A stretch of DNA of 64,000 bases from Pontivivens sp032464575 (GCA_032464575.1 JAWDKM010000007.1:186001-250000), one strand, 5' to 3'. Counted from the first letter of the stretch, positions 21,787-31,079 are shown. Translations and numbers: made by a program. The notes: generated by a model from the sequence alone, not told the origin.

Positions 21787-23001
21787 TCAGAAGAAGGCCT
21801 GCAGGCCGGTCTGCGCCCGGCCGAGGATGAGGGCGTGCACGTCATGCGTGCCCTCGTAGGTGTTCACCGTCTCCAGGTTCTGGGCATGGCGCATCACGTG
21901 GTACTCCGCCTGGATCCCGTTGCCGCCATGCATATCCCGGGCGGTCCGCGCGATGTCGAGCGCCTTGCCGCAGTTGTTGCGCTTGACGAGCGATACCATC
22001 TCGGGCGCCGCGCGACCCTCGTCGAGCAGCCGCCCGACCCGCAGGCTCCCCTGCAGCCCCAGCGCGATCTCGGTCTGCATGTCCGCCAGCTTCTTCTGGA
22101 AGAGCTGGGTCTGCGCCAGCGGCCGCCCGAACTGATGTCGGTCGAGGCCGTATTGCCGGGCACGGTGCCAGCACTCCTCCGCCGCGCCCATCACACCCCA
22201 GGAGATGCCGTAGCGCGCGCGGTTGAGGCAGCCGAACGGGCCTTTCAGCCCCTCGACATTCGGCAGCAGTGCGTCCTCGCCAACCTCGACCCCGTCCATC
22301 ACGATCTCGCCGGTGATCGACGCGCGCAAGGAGAGCTTGCCGCCGATCTTCGGGGCGGAGAGGCCGGGCATCCCCTTCTCCAGCACGAAGCCACGGATCT
22401 TGCCGCCATGCGCCTCGGACTTCGCCCAGACGACGAACACATCGGCGATCGGCGAGTTCGAGATCCACATCTTCGCGCCGTTCAGCACATAGCCGCCATC
22501 GGTCTTCTTCGCCGTCGTCTTCATGCCTGCCGGGTCGGAGCCCGCATCCGGCTCCGTCAGCCCGAAGCAGCCGATGAGCTGGCCCGAGGCGAGGCCGGGC
22601 AGATACTTCCTGCGCTGCTCCTCGGAGCCGTAGGCGTGGACCGGGTACATCACCAGTGAGGACTGCACCGACATCATCGAGCGGTAGCCCGAGTCCACCC
22701 GCTCCACCTCCCGCGCGATGAGGCCGTAGCTCACGTAACCCGCGCCGAGGCCCCCATACTCCTCCGGGATCGTGGCGCCGAGCAGCCCCATCTCCCCCAT
22801 CTCGCGGAAGATCTCGGGGTCCGTCGTCTCGTCCAGATAGGCGTCGGTGACCCGCGGCATCAGCTTGTCCTGCGCGAAGGTCTGCGCACTCTCGGACAGC
22901 ATCCGCTCCTCCTCGCCCAGCTGGTCGGCGAGCAGGAAGGGATCGTCCCACTGGAACGACGCGAGCGAGGGGCCGGTGCCGGTGATCTGACCATCGGGCA
23001 T
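21787..23001 (-). CDS. gcdH: Glutaryl-CoA dehydrogenase-type acyl-CoA dehydrogenase
   Basis: A 404-residue acyl-CoA dehydrogenase. It converts glutaryl-CoA to crotonyl-CoA in lysine/tryptophan breakdown if the subfamily call is right. Evidence: FAD/substrate motifs GCFGLTEPDAGSDPAGMKTT and KMWISNSPIADVFVVWAKSE, the C-terminal block ARDMHGGNGI, and the NTYEGTHDVHALILGRAQTG ending, where the catalytic Glu in YEGT and the terminal ILGRAxTG are typical of GcdH. The ATG at 23001 has AAAGGAGACTCACCT upstream. Confidence 0.87.
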   Translation of the reverse strand: MPDGQITGTGPSLASFQWDDPFLLADQLGEEERMLSESAQTFAQDKLMPRVTDAYLDETTDPEIFREMGEMGLLGATIPEEYGGLGAGYVSYGLIAREVERVDSGYRSMMSVQSSLVMYPVHAYGSEEQRRKYLPGLASGQLIGCFGLTEPDAGSDPAGMKTTAKKTDGGYVLNGAKMWISNSPIADVFVVWAKSEAHGGKIRGFVLEKGMPGLSAPKIGGKLSLRASITGEIVMDGVEVGEDALLPNVEGLKGPFGCLNRARYGISWGVMGAAEECWHRARQYGLDRHQFGRPLAQTQLFQKKLADMQTEIALGLQGSLRVGRLLDEGRAAPEMVSLVKRNNCGKALDIARTARDMHGGNGIQAEYHVMRHAQNLETVNTYEGTHDVHALILGRAQTGLQAFF

Positions 23002-23304
23002 AGGTGAGTCTCCTTTGACGTCTTTATCGCGCGAGCCAGCGGACGGCGCAATGCGCGGGTCCGTCGCGCAGTTCAGCAAGATGAGGGCCGCGCCCGACCT
23101 GAAGGGCGCTTCTGGGACGGTATTGAGCTGTCGGCCCTATCAAGCATCCAAGTCGCGCTTTCTGCGTCCGACGTCGCCAACGCGCCGTCCGGGGGGAGGG
23201 TGGTCCGGCGGCCCGGAAACTTTCCAGTGGACAGTTTCGCCGGATCAAGGGCGGAGACCCGGGCGGGCGCGGCCCGGCGATGCCGCCGGGCGAACGGCTT
23301 GCGT
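23002..23304. other. Intergenic gap between gcdH and mmsB
   Basis: About 300 bases with no convincing gene. Positions 23198-23292 are the second copy of the 95-bp repeat. The remainder (23023-23197) contains short GC-rich inverted stretches but no recognisable promoter or RNA. Confidence 0.6.
23198..23292 (-). repeat. 95-bp dispersed repeat, copy 2
   Basis: Reads on the minus strand as CGCCCGGCGGCATCGCCGGG followed by GATCCGGCGAAACTGTCCAC and GGAAAGTTTCCGGG. It aligns end to end, ungapped, with 13256-13350. The hairpin loop differs (AT in place of CA) while both stem arms are kept. It lies upstream of the gcdH start. Confidence 0.85.
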
Positions 23305-24171
23305 CTAGCCTGCCCCCTCCGACAGCCAGGGCAGGATGGCGGAGAAGTCCCGCGCCTCCTCGTCCATCTCCACGAACCGCTCGTAGATCTCCGTCGCCCG
23401 TGCGCCCATCGGCGTCTGCGCGGCCGCCGAGACCGCGGCCTGCTGGCTCAGCCGCAGGTCCTTCAGCATCAGCGCCGCCGCGAAGCCCGGCCTGTAGTCG
23501 TTATCCGCCGGGCTCTGCGGCCCGATGCCGGGGGCCGGGCAGTAGGCGTTCATGCTCCACGAATAACCCGAGGAGGTGCTCACCACGTCGAACATCGCCT
23601 GCCGGTCGAGGCCCAGCTTGTCGGCGAGCGCAAACGCCTCACACGTGGCGATCATGGTCACGCCGAGGATCATATTGTTGCAGATCTTCGCCGCCTGCCC
23701 GTTGCCCGACGCGCCGCAATGCACCGCCTTCTGCCCCATGACCTCGAAGAGCGGCTGCGCCTTGGCGAAGGCCTCCTCCGAGCCACCCGCCATGAAGGTG
23801 AGCGTCCCCGCCGCAGCCCCCCCGACCCCGCCGGAGACGGGCGCATCCACGGCCAGCAGCCCGGCGGCCGCCGCCTGCTCCGCCACGCCCCGCGCGCTGT
23901 CCACGTCCACGGTGGAGCAGTCGATGAACGCCGCGCCAGCCATGCCCGCCGGAACGATCTCGTCATAGACGCGCCGCAGGATGTCTCCGTTCGGCAGCAT
24001 GGTGATGACGGTATCCTTGCCCGTCGCGGCCTCGGCGGCGGTCATGGCCTTCGCCACGCCCTCCACCGTCACGCCCGCCACGTCGAAGCCGGTCACCTCA
24101 TGACCCGCCGCCGCCAGATTGGCCGCCATCGGCGCGCCCATGTTGCCGAGACCGATGAACCCGATCGTCAT
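23305..24171 (-). CDS. mmsB: 3-Hydroxyisobutyrate dehydrogenase MmsB
   Basis: A 288-residue NAD-dependent beta-hydroxyacid dehydrogenase that oxidises 3-hydroxyisobutyrate to methylmalonate semialdehyde in valine degradation. It has the N-terminal Rossmann motif IGFIGLGNMGAPMAANLAAA, the substrate motif DAPVSGGVGGAAAGTLTFM, the catalytic Lys in GQAAKICNNMILG, and the DNDYRPGFAAALMLKDLRLS region typical of HIBADH. Last gene of the minus-strand valine operon. Confidence 0.92.
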   Translation of the reverse strand: MTIGFIGLGNMGAPMAANLAAAGHEVTGFDVAGVTVEGVAKAMTAAEAATGKDTVITMLPNGDILRRVYDEIVPAGMAGAAFIDCSTVDVDSARGVAEQAAAAGLLAVDAPVSGGVGGAAAGTLTFMAGGSEEAFAKAQPLFEVMGQKAVHCGASGNGQAAKICNNMILGVTMIATCEAFALADKLGLDRQAMFDVVSTSSGYSWSMNAYCPAPGIGPQSPADNDYRPGFAAALMLKDLRLSQQAAVSAAAQTPMGARATEIYERFVEMDEEARDFSAILPWLSEGAG

Positions 24172-24191
24172 GTGGTAGTCCTCCCCTTCCG

Positions 24192-24256
24192 TCGCGACCG
24201 CCCCGGACCCGATCCGGGGCCTCCTGCGAAAGGTCCCGGCGCAGGGGCCGGGACGG
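24192..24256. repeat. Double-hairpin intergenic element between HIBYL-CoA hydrolase and mmsB genes
   Basis: Two adjacent inverted repeats: CCCCGGACCCGATCCGGGG, and GTCCCGG-CGCAGGGG-CCGGGAC. A similar pair (CCCGGATCAGGTCCGGG, then GGTCCCGG-N-CCGGGACC) occurs at 45079-45142. Neither arm here is followed by a U-tract on the minus strand, so this copy is unlikely to be a strong intrinsic terminator. Confidence 0.6.
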
Positions 24257-24260
24257 TTGC

Positions 24261-25289
24261 TTATAGTTTCAGCTCATCCGCGCCGAGCGGCATCAGCATC
24301 TGGCTCACCCGGACCTGCGGCAGCGCCTCCAGCGTCGGAACCGCCCATTGCGGGCTGCGGTCCTTGTCGATGACGGCGGCGCGGACGCCTTCCAGGAACT
24401 CGCCATGCTCCATGCAGCGGGCGGTGAAGCGGTATTCCAGCCGCAGCGCGTCCTCGATCCGGCCCAGATTTCGGGCGCGGTGGATCGCCTCGACCGCGCA
24501 GGCGACGGAGAGGGGGGCACTGCGGCGAAGCTTCTTCAGCGCATCCCGCTCCCATTGCCCGCCCTCGTGCTCCAGCGAGCGCACGATGTCCATCGCGGTC
24601 TCCCCCGCGAAATGCTTGTCGATCTCGGCCTGCTGACACTGCAGCTCGCCCTTCTCCGGCGGCTCAGCGAACTCCTCGATCGCATCGACGCCCTGTTCGC
24701 AGAGCGCGTCCTTCAGCGCCTCGATCCGGTCGGCGGGTACATAGCTGTCGGCGAAGGTTGCGTGGATCGCGTCGCCCGGCCCCATCCGCGCGCCGGTGGT
24801 GCCGAGATACTCGCCCAGCCGCCCCGGCGCACAGCCCAGCAGCATCGACCCGCCCACATCCGGGACCAGCCCGATCCCGCATTCCGGCATCGCGACCTGC
24901 GTGCCATCCGTCACGATCCGGTGCGAGCCAAGCGCCGAGACCCCGACCCCGCCCCCCATGACGAAGCCGTGCATGATCGCCACGTAGGGCTTGAGGTAGT
25001 TCCAGATCAGCGCGTTTAGCCGGTACTCGTCGGCCCAGAAGCGGCGGCCATAGGCGAAGTCGCCCGCCCGCCCGGTCTCGTAGAGATGCTGGATATCGCC
25101 CCCGGAACAGAACGCCCGCTCGCCCGCGCCGTCGATCAGGACGAGCTCCACGGCCGGGTCCTCGGCCCACAGGCGCAGGCGCTGCTCGATCTCCAGCACC
25201 TGCTCGTGGGTCAGCGCGTTGAGCGCATCGGGACGGTTGAGGGTGATGCGCCCTGCACGCCCCTCGATGCGGAAGAGGGTGTCGGTCAT
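24261..25289 (-). CDS. 3-Hydroxyisobutyryl-CoA hydrolase (enoyl-CoA hydratase/isomerase family)
   Basis: A 342-residue crotonase-fold enzyme that releases 3-hydroxyisobutyrate from its CoA ester in valine degradation. Visible: LNRPDALNALTHEQV, the oxyanion-hole region GAGERAFCSGGDIQHLYE, and IMHGFVMGGGVGVSALGSHR with AMPECGIGLVPDVGGSMLL, which carries the Glu and Asp pattern of HIBYL-CoA hydrolases rather than hydratases. The length is right for that subfamily. It sits between mmsB and the acyl-CoA dehydrogenase, which supports the role. Confidence 0.88.
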   Translation of the reverse strand: MTDTLFRIEGRAGRITLNRPDALNALTHEQVLEIEQRLRLWAEDPAVELVLIDGAGERAFCSGGDIQHLYETGRAGDFAYGRRFWADEYRLNALIWNYLKPYVAIMHGFVMGGGVGVSALGSHRIVTDGTQVAMPECGIGLVPDVGGSMLLGCAPGRLGEYLGTTGARMGPGDAIHATFADSYVPADRIEALKDALCEQGVDAIEEFAEPPEKGELQCQQAEIDKHFAGETAMDIVRSLEHEGGQWERDALKKLRRSAPLSVACAVEAIHRARNLGRIEDALRLEYRFTARCMEHGEFLEGVRAAVIDKDRSPQWAVPTLEALPQVRVSQMLMPLGADELKL

Positions 25290-25346
25290 AGGTGGGCGTC
25301 CTCGCGGCAGAGCGGGAAAGCGGCTTCTGGCAGCGCGCCGTCCGAA

Positions 25347-25410
25347 GGCCTGCGCCCGACCTCGGGTGGGTGCGAATGCGCCCTCCCGGGGGGGAGGTCG
25401 GGCGCAGGCC
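25347..25410. repeat. Perfect 17-bp inverted repeat in a valine-operon gap
   Basis: GGCCTGCGCCCGACCTC at 25347-25363 is repeated inverted at 25394-25410, with a 30-base spacer that itself is partly self-complementary. It lies in the 166-base gap between the isobutyryl-CoA dehydrogenase and hydrolase genes. No U-tract follows on either strand. It could act as an mRNA-stabilising or processing hairpin, or be a repetitive palindromic element. Confidence 0.8.
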
Positions 25411-25455
25411 GGTTCTTCTGCCCGGCCATCTGCATGGATGCGGCGTGTGTCAGCA

Positions 25456-26604
25456 TCACCCGTTCCCCCGATCCGCCAGCAGTTTGCGCGCCACGATCAG
25501 GCGCATGATCTCGTTCGTCCCTTCCAGGATCTGGTGCACGCGCAGGTCCCTCACGATCTTCTCGATGCCGTAGTCCTCCAGGTAGCCATAGCCCCCGTGG
25601 AGCTGGAGGCAATCGTTCGCCACGTCGAAAGCCGCATCCGTCACGAAACGCTTCGCCATGGCACAGTGCTGCGTGGCATCCGGCTCCCCCCGGTCGAGCT
25701 TCCAGGCTGCCTGCCGCAGGAAGATCCGGGCGGCCTGCAATGCCGTCTCCGCATCGGCCACCCGGAACTGAAGAGCCTGGAAGCGGTCCAGCGTCTCCCC
25801 GAACGCGCGGCGCTCGCCCATATAGGTCAGCGTCTTCGTCAGCGCCCCCTGCGCACCGCCTAGCGAACAGGCCGCGATGTTGAGCCGCCCGCCGTCGAGC
25901 CCCTTCATCGCGAAGCGGAATCCGTCGCCCTCGGCCCCGACGCGGTAGCGGATCGGAACGCGGCAATCGTCGAACTGGACCTGCGCGGTGGGCTGCGCCT
26001 TCCAGCCCATCTTCCGCTCCTGCCCGCCGAAGCTCAGCCCCGCCGCGTCCTTCGGCACCAATACCGTCGAGATGCCCTTCGGCCCGGCTTCCCCGGTCCT
26101 GCACATCACCACGTACCAGTCGGAAAAGTCGCCGCCCGAGATGAACGCCTTGGTCCCGTTCAACACGTAGTCATCGCCGTCGCGCCGGGCGGAGGTTTTC
26201 AGCGCGGCCGCGTCCGACCCGCTGCCGGGCTCTGTCAGGCAATAGCTCGCCGCCGTTTCGAACGCCGCGAGGCCCGGCACAACTTCGGCCCGCAACGTGT
26301 CGGAGGCGAAGGCATCCACCATCCAGCAGCACATGTTGTGGATGGAGATGAAGGCCGCCACGCTCGGATCCCCCAGCGAAAGCCCCTCGAAGATCAGCGC
26401 CGCGTCGAGCCGGCCGAGCCCCGAGCCGCCATGCGCCTCACCGGCATAGATCGCGCCCATGCCCAGCGCACCTACCTCCGCGAGCACGCCGCGGTCGATC
26501 CCGGCCCGCTCGGCCTCCGCCGCCATCGGCCCGAGCCGGTCCCGCCCGAAATCGCAAGCCATCTCGAAGATCGCCTGCCGCTCCTCGTCCAATGCGAAAT
26601 CCAT
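25456..26604 (-). CDS. Isobutyryl-CoA dehydrogenase-type acyl-CoA dehydrogenase
   Basis: A 382-residue FAD enzyme that oxidises isobutyryl-CoA to methacrylyl-CoA, judged by its place with the HIBYL-CoA hydrolase and mmsB. Motifs: ASYCLTEPGSGSDAAALKTS (FAD/substrate), GTKAFISGGDFSDWYVVMCR, and the C-terminal LHGGYGYLEDYGIEKIVRDL with HQILEGTNEIMRLIVARKLL (catalytic Glu in LEGTNE). N-terminus MDFALDEERQAIFEMACDFG is typical of short-chain ACADs. Head of the minus-strand operon; divergent from the O-antigen-ligase-like gene. Confidence 0.88.
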   Translation of the reverse strand: MDFALDEERQAIFEMACDFGRDRLGPMAAEAERAGIDRGVLAEVGALGMGAIYAGEAHGGSGLGRLDAALIFEGLSLGDPSVAAFISIHNMCCWMVDAFASDTLRAEVVPGLAAFETAASYCLTEPGSGSDAAALKTSARRDGDDYVLNGTKAFISGGDFSDWYVVMCRTGEAGPKGISTVLVPKDAAGLSFGGQERKMGWKAQPTAQVQFDDCRVPIRYRVGAEGDGFRFAMKGLDGGRLNIAACSLGGAQGALTKTLTYMGERRAFGETLDRFQALQFRVADAETALQAARIFLRQAAWKLDRGEPDATQHCAMAKRFVTDAAFDVANDCLQLHGGYGYLEDYGIEKIVRDLRVHQILEGTNEIMRLIVARKLLADRGNG

Positions 26605-26742
26605 GTCCTACCCCATTGCAACCGGGACACAGCGATCGCCCCGGTGCGGTCCGTCCCTATACATTTTCGTCCGGGGGTGCGAGGAGCGGAACGGCCTCGA
26701 AAGGCCCGCCCCGTCGACGTTTGCCGTTCCAGAGATCCGTAG

Positions 26743-27999
26743 ATGAACACCGTCGTCCCTTCCGGACCGCACCGCTTCTTCACTTGGATGACCGCGATCT
26801 TTGCCGGTCTGGTCTCCGTCGCGGCACTCCACGAGGACGCCTTCACCCTCGCGGCCCTGCCGTTCGCGATCCTGCCATTGCTCTGGCACTTCCGCACGGC
26901 GCTGGCAGATCAGGGCCGTCTCTGGATCGTTCATGCCATGATGCTGCAGTACCTGCTGCTCTACGCCGTGAACATGGCGGTCTTTCCCACCCTCTCGCCC
27001 GACTACCCGCGCGAGGACGGAGAGGGCGAACTGGTGCGCGCCGTGATATCCGGGCTTCTGCTTCTTGCCGTTCCGATCCTCGCGCGGGAGACGAAGCGGT
27101 GGACCTACATTCTGGGTGGCGGAATTGTCGCCTGCACCGTCGTGCTGGCGACCTTCTATCTCTTCGGGGTGGACGAGCAGGTCTGCCGCGTGAAGGCCTT
27201 CAACAGGAACCCGCTTTATCCGCCGATCTGGATGACGGCGATCGCGCTCGCGCTCTTCGGACGGCTCTTGGCGGGCCGGCGACGCGACCTCGCGTTTCTC
27301 TACCTGCTGGTCTTCCTGTGCGTCCTGTCGGCGAGCGCGTTCGGCGGCGCGCGGACGATCCTTCTGATCCAGTTGATCATGTTCCCGATGGCCGCCGTCC
27401 TTCTCGGGGGGTCTGGCCGGTGGCGCCACCTCCTGGGCATCGGCGCCGCTATCGTGGCGGGACTGGGCGCAGCGCTCCTGCTCGACATGGCAACCGGCTG
27501 CGACTTCGGTTCGCGCATGGGCCAACTCGTGGAGATCGCACAGACTGCCGATCTGAGCCGGTCGAGCCAGGCCGAACTCGGCCGCTTCGAAACGTGGAAG
27601 CATGCCATCTCCGTCATGCCGGAGTACTGGCTGCACGGCCGCGGCTTCGAGAACGAGCGCTACATCGTGATCGAGGAATTCGGATCGAGCATCCATCATC
27701 TGCACAACCTCTATCTCAGCTGGCTGATGGGCGGCGGCCTTTCCGCACTGATCTCCGGCCTTGTCTTCCTGTTCGGACCGCCGCTCTACCTGCTGTGGCG
27801 CTACGGGCTGCGGGCTGCGTGGCCCGTCATCGCCATCGTCGCGGTGATCGCGCTCAACGGAATGACCACGGTGCTTTTCTACCGCGGCATCATAGTGGCG
27901 ACGTATATGGTGACATTCACGGCGCTCTTCGCGATGACGGTTTCCGATGGCCGCGCGAAGGAGGGCAAAGCGGATGGAAGGCGGACGGAACAGCCATAG
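26743..27999 (+). CDS. O-antigen ligase/polymerase-like membrane protein
   Basis: A 418-residue integral membrane protein with about ten hydrophobic helices. The segment from about 280 to 330 (LGRFETWKHAISVMPEYWLH, then GRGF, then HHLHNLYLSWLMGGG) carries the His-containing periplasmic loop and the YLSWLMGGG block of the Wzy_C/WaaL ligase-polymerase family. It would join or polymerise lipid-linked glycans at the periplasmic face. With the downstream glycosyltransferase it forms a small surface-glycan pair lying inside the valine catabolism cluster. Confidence 0.78.
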   Translation: MNTVVPSGPHRFFTWMTAIFAGLVSVAALHEDAFTLAALPFAILPLLWHFRTALADQGRLWIVHAMMLQYLLLYAVNMAVFPTLSPDYPREDGEGELVRAVISGLLLLAVPILARETKRWTYILGGGIVACTVVLATFYLFGVDEQVCRVKAFNRNPLYPPIWMTAIALALFGRLLAGRRRDLAFLYLLVFLCVLSASAFGGARTILLIQLIMFPMAAVLLGGSGRWRHLLGIGAAIVAGLGAALLLDMATGCDFGSRMGQLVEIAQTADLSRSSQAELGRFETWKHAISVMPEYWLHGRGFENERYIVIEEFGSSIHHLHNLYLSWLMGGGLSALISGLVFLFGPPLYLLWRYGLRAAWPVIAIVAVIALNGMTTVLFYRGIIVATYMVTFTALFAMTVSDGRAKEGKADGRRTEQP

Positions 28000-28402
28000 C
28001 GCCTGATCGCGGGCGCATCTGTCGAAACGGCTTCCACATGCCGAAACTGGCGCACGTTGGTCACGGCAGAGCATAGGGCGGTTGGGAAGCTGCCCCCCGC
28101 CCTCCAGGCTCCGGACAGGTCGAAGGATGGACAAGACGCGACACCGAGCGACGCCGAAAACACGATCTCGTTGCCGGGAAACCTCACGTTGCACGAGCCG
28201 GGCGATTTTTCTTGAATTCGTTCTATTTCTCGTCCTAGTGAGGCGCTTCCGACTTGCAAGATGCCGACGTCTGCAATCCACTCGAATCCGAGACGGATCG
28301 TTCGGTCGCAGCTCCGTCGTTTTAAGGCAGTAGTCGGTATCTGACTGTGAAGACTTGAGTTTGGGACATCGAACCGTGTCGCTCGCAACGCACGCAGGGA
28401 AC
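28000..28402. other. Gene-free lower-GC gap upstream of the glycosyltransferase gene
   Basis: About 400 bases without a supportable gene. The stretch 28201-28260 has 28 G+C in 60, far below its neighbours, and contains AT-rich, promoter-like DNA (TTTTTCTTGAATTCG), but I cannot define a -35/-10 pair with confidence. Confidence 0.5.
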
Positions 28403-29452
28403 ATGGCATCGACAAAAACTGCAGGTGTACGACACCTCGCGAAAGACGCCGCCGAAGGGGCCGACGGTCGAAAGCCTGTCTGCGCCAAGGGCATGACGCG
28501 TGTCGCGGTCGGCGTCATCACGAGACGCCGACCCGAGATGCTGGACGTCCTGCTGAGCAGCTTTCTCGAGCTGGAAGGCACGGAGTCACAGGATCTTCTC
28601 TTTATCATCGTGGAGAATGACAGCCGACCGTCGCTGACCGATTTGTTGGCTCGGTTTTCGGCACGTCACGGGCACGAGGTGGTTTACGAGCTGGAGCCCG
28701 AGCCCGGCATTCCGTTCGCCCGCAACCGCGTGCTCGACATCGCTTTGAGGCTGGATGTCGACCTGCTCGCATTCGTCGACGACGACGAACGTGTCCAACC
28801 CGACTGGCTGTCGGAACTGACCTCCGCCATGCACGACCGGCAACTCGACCTCGCCGGCGGGCCGCTGCGCCTCGAAGCGACCGGGGGCGAGCTGACCGCG
28901 ATGCAGCGCGCCATCCTGACCGAGCGGCAGAACAGGCTCGCGGAGCAGAACAGAACCCGCGCGACCGCCTCCGGTGAAGGCGTGGATGGAGTGTTCGACG
29001 TCTACACGAATAACTGGTGTGCTCGGCTGTCGAAGGTGCGCGAACTGGGCCTGCGGTTCGACGAGAAGCTGCGGGATACCGGAGGATCGGATACCGCGTT
29101 CTCGAAGGAGATGCGCAGTCGGGGTGGGTCTGTCGGCTGGGTTCCCAGCGCGGTGGTTCACGACAGGCTTCCCGCCCGACGTCTCACCCCCGGCTACACC
29201 TATCGGCGCAGTCGCGACCAGGCGACCGTCGCTGCCCAGCGTCTCAACAGAAAGCCCATCACCAGCATCCGGCGCGCCATCGAGCGGGCGCTGCGGGGCT
29301 GCCTGCAGGTCGCGGCGGCGCCGGTACGGGGACGCGCGTCGCTCGCCGCAGCGATCTATTCGTTCGGCAACGCGGCCGGGCGGCTGCGCGCCGCCTTCGG
29401 GCGCTCCAGCCGGCACTACTCGGAAGCCTCCCGGACTGATCATATCGACTGA
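28403..29452 (+). CDS. Family 2 glycosyltransferase
   Basis: GT-A fold glycosyltransferase, about 349 residues from the ATG at 28403. The donor-binding start is VAVGVITRRRPEMLDVLLSS. PGIPFARNRVLDIAL precedes the metal-binding LLAFVDDDERVQPDWLSEL, and DTGGSDTAFSKEMRSRGG lies in the acceptor region. The C-terminus is basic and weakly hydrophobic. The frame opens from a TTG at 28355, and another ATG is at 28493. I prefer 28403 (AGGGAAC upstream), with moderate certainty. It is probably a partner of the ligase-like gene before it. Confidence 0.8.
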   Translation: MASTKTAGVRHLAKDAAEGADGRKPVCAKGMTRVAVGVITRRRPEMLDVLLSSFLELEGTESQDLLFIIVENDSRPSLTDLLARFSARHGHEVVYELEPEPGIPFARNRVLDIALRLDVDLLAFVDDDERVQPDWLSELTSAMHDRQLDLAGGPLRLEATGGELTAMQRAILTERQNRLAEQNRTRATASGEGVDGVFDVYTNNWCARLSKVRELGLRFDEKLRDTGGSDTAFSKEMRSRGGSVGWVPSAVVHDRLPARRLTPGYTYRRSRDQATVAAQRLNRKPITSIRRAIERALRGCLQVAAAPVRGRASLAAAIYSFGNAAGRLRAAFGRSSRHYSEASRTDHID

Positions 29453-29478
29453 CCGTCGCATCGCAGCCGCGGCGGACG

Positions 29479-30978
29479 TTACTTCATCGTCGGGATGACG
29501 AACTCGGCGCCCTCGCGGATGCCGGAGGGCCAGCGCGCGGTCACCGTTTTGGTCTTGGTGTAGAAGCGGAAGGCGTCCGGTCCGTGCTGGTTGAGATCGC
29601 CGAAGGCCGACTTCTTCCAGCCCCCAAACGTATGATAGGCGAGCGGTACCGGGATCGGCACGTTCACCCCCACCATGCCCACGTTGATGCGGGAGGCGAA
29701 ATCGCGTGCCGCATCCCCGTCGCGGGTGAAGATCGCGACGCCGTTGCCGTATTCGTGGTCCATGGCGAGGCCCAGCGCCTCGTCATAGCTCTGCGCCCGC
29801 ACGGTGGAGAGGACCGGGCCGAAGATCTCCTGCCGATAGATGTCCATGTCCTTGGTCACGTGATCGAAGAGGCACGCGCCGAAGAAGAAGCCCTCCTCGT
29901 AGCCCTGCATGTTGAAGCCACGCCCATCGACGACCAGCTTCGCGCCCTGCTCGATGCCGGACTCCACCAGCCCCGCCACGCGCCGTTTCGCCTCCGCCGT
30001 CACCAACGGGCCGAAATCCACATCATCGCCACCCGTATAGGGTCCGATCTTCAGCGCCTCGACCTTGGGCGCCAGCTTCTCGATCAGCCGGTCGGCGGTC
30101 TCGTCGCCCACGGGCACGGCGACGGAGATCGCCATGCAGCGCTCGCCCGCCGCGCCATAGCCCGCGCCGACCAGCGCATCGGCAGCCTGATCCATGTCGG
30201 CATCAGGCATGATGATCATATGGTTCTTCGCCCCGCCGAAGCACTGCACCCGCTTGCCGTTCGCACAGCCCCGCTCGTAGATATACGCGGCAATCGGCGT
30301 GGAGCCGACGAAACCCACCGCGCCGATCCCCTCGTGATCCAGGATCGCGTCCACAGCCTCCTTGTCGCCGTTCACCACCTGCAGGATACCGTCGGGCAGC
30401 CCCGCCTCCTGCATCAGCTCGGCGAGCATCAGCGGCACGGAGGGATCCCGCTCGGACGGCTTGAGGATGAAGGCATTGCCCGCCGCGATCGCGGGGCAGA
30501 ACTTCCACATCGGGATCATGGCGGGGAAGTTGAACGGCGTGATCCCGGCGGCCACGCCGATCGGCTGGCGCATGGAGTACATGTCGATCCCCGGCCCGGC
30601 GCCATCCGTGTACTCGCCCTTCAGCAGATGCGGCGCGCCGAGGCAGAACTCCGCCACCTCCAGCCCCCGGATCACATCACCCTTCGCGTCGGGGATCGTC
30701 TTCCCGTGCTCGCGGGACAGCGCCTCGGCCAGCTTGTCCATATCGCGGTGGAGGAGCCGGACGAACTCCATCAGCACCCGCGCGCGGCGCTGCGGATTGG
30801 TGGCACCCCAGCCGACCTGCGCCCGGGCGGCCCCGGCCACCGCCGTGTCCAGCTCCTCCGCAGACGCCAGCGGCACCTTGGCCTGCACCTCGCCCGTCGC
30901 GGGATTGAAGACGTCGGCGAAGCGGTCCGAAGTCCCCTTAACCCGCTGCCCGTCAATGAAGTGATAAAGTTCGTCCAT
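29479..30978 (-). CDS. mmsA: CoA-acylating methylmalonate-semialdehyde dehydrogenase MmsA
   Basis: A 499-residue aldehyde dehydrogenase that turns methylmalonate semialdehyde into propionyl-CoA at the end of valine degradation. Motifs: GITPFNFPAMIPMWKFCPAI, VGFVGSTPIAAYIYERG, FGGAKNHMIIMPDADMD, and the catalytic Cys in GYGAAGERCMAIS. The lack of the usual ALDH Glu next to the Gly motif is typical of MmsA. Divergent from a LysR gene with a 101-base gap. It is separated from the other valine genes by the two glycan genes. Confidence 0.93.
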   Translation of the reverse strand: MDELYHFIDGQRVKGTSDRFADVFNPATGEVQAKVPLASAEELDTAVAGAARAQVGWGATNPQRRARVLMEFVRLLHRDMDKLAEALSREHGKTIPDAKGDVIRGLEVAEFCLGAPHLLKGEYTDGAGPGIDMYSMRQPIGVAAGITPFNFPAMIPMWKFCPAIAAGNAFILKPSERDPSVPLMLAELMQEAGLPDGILQVVNGDKEAVDAILDHEGIGAVGFVGSTPIAAYIYERGCANGKRVQCFGGAKNHMIIMPDADMDQAADALVGAGYGAAGERCMAISVAVPVGDETADRLIEKLAPKVEALKIGPYTGGDDVDFGPLVTAEAKRRVAGLVESGIEQGAKLVVDGRGFNMQGYEEGFFFGACLFDHVTKDMDIYRQEIFGPVLSTVRAQSYDEALGLAMDHEYGNGVAIFTRDGDAARDFASRINVGMVGVNVPIPVPLAYHTFGGWKKSAFGDLNQHGPDAFRFYTKTKTVTARWPSGIREGAEFVIPTMK

Positions 30979-31079
30979 GTCAGCCTCCCCAGACCATTGG
31001 CCGCGACCCTAACCTTGCGTTTTCGCGGGATCGACCGGTAAATCCTCAGACCGATCCGGCAAATCTGCAAAATGGCGCC

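Noticed and set aside
28082..28333. An 83-codon open frame before the glycosyltransferase gene
   Set aside because: Arg/Ser-rich translation, no ribosome site and no recognisable pattern; treated as a gene-free gap.
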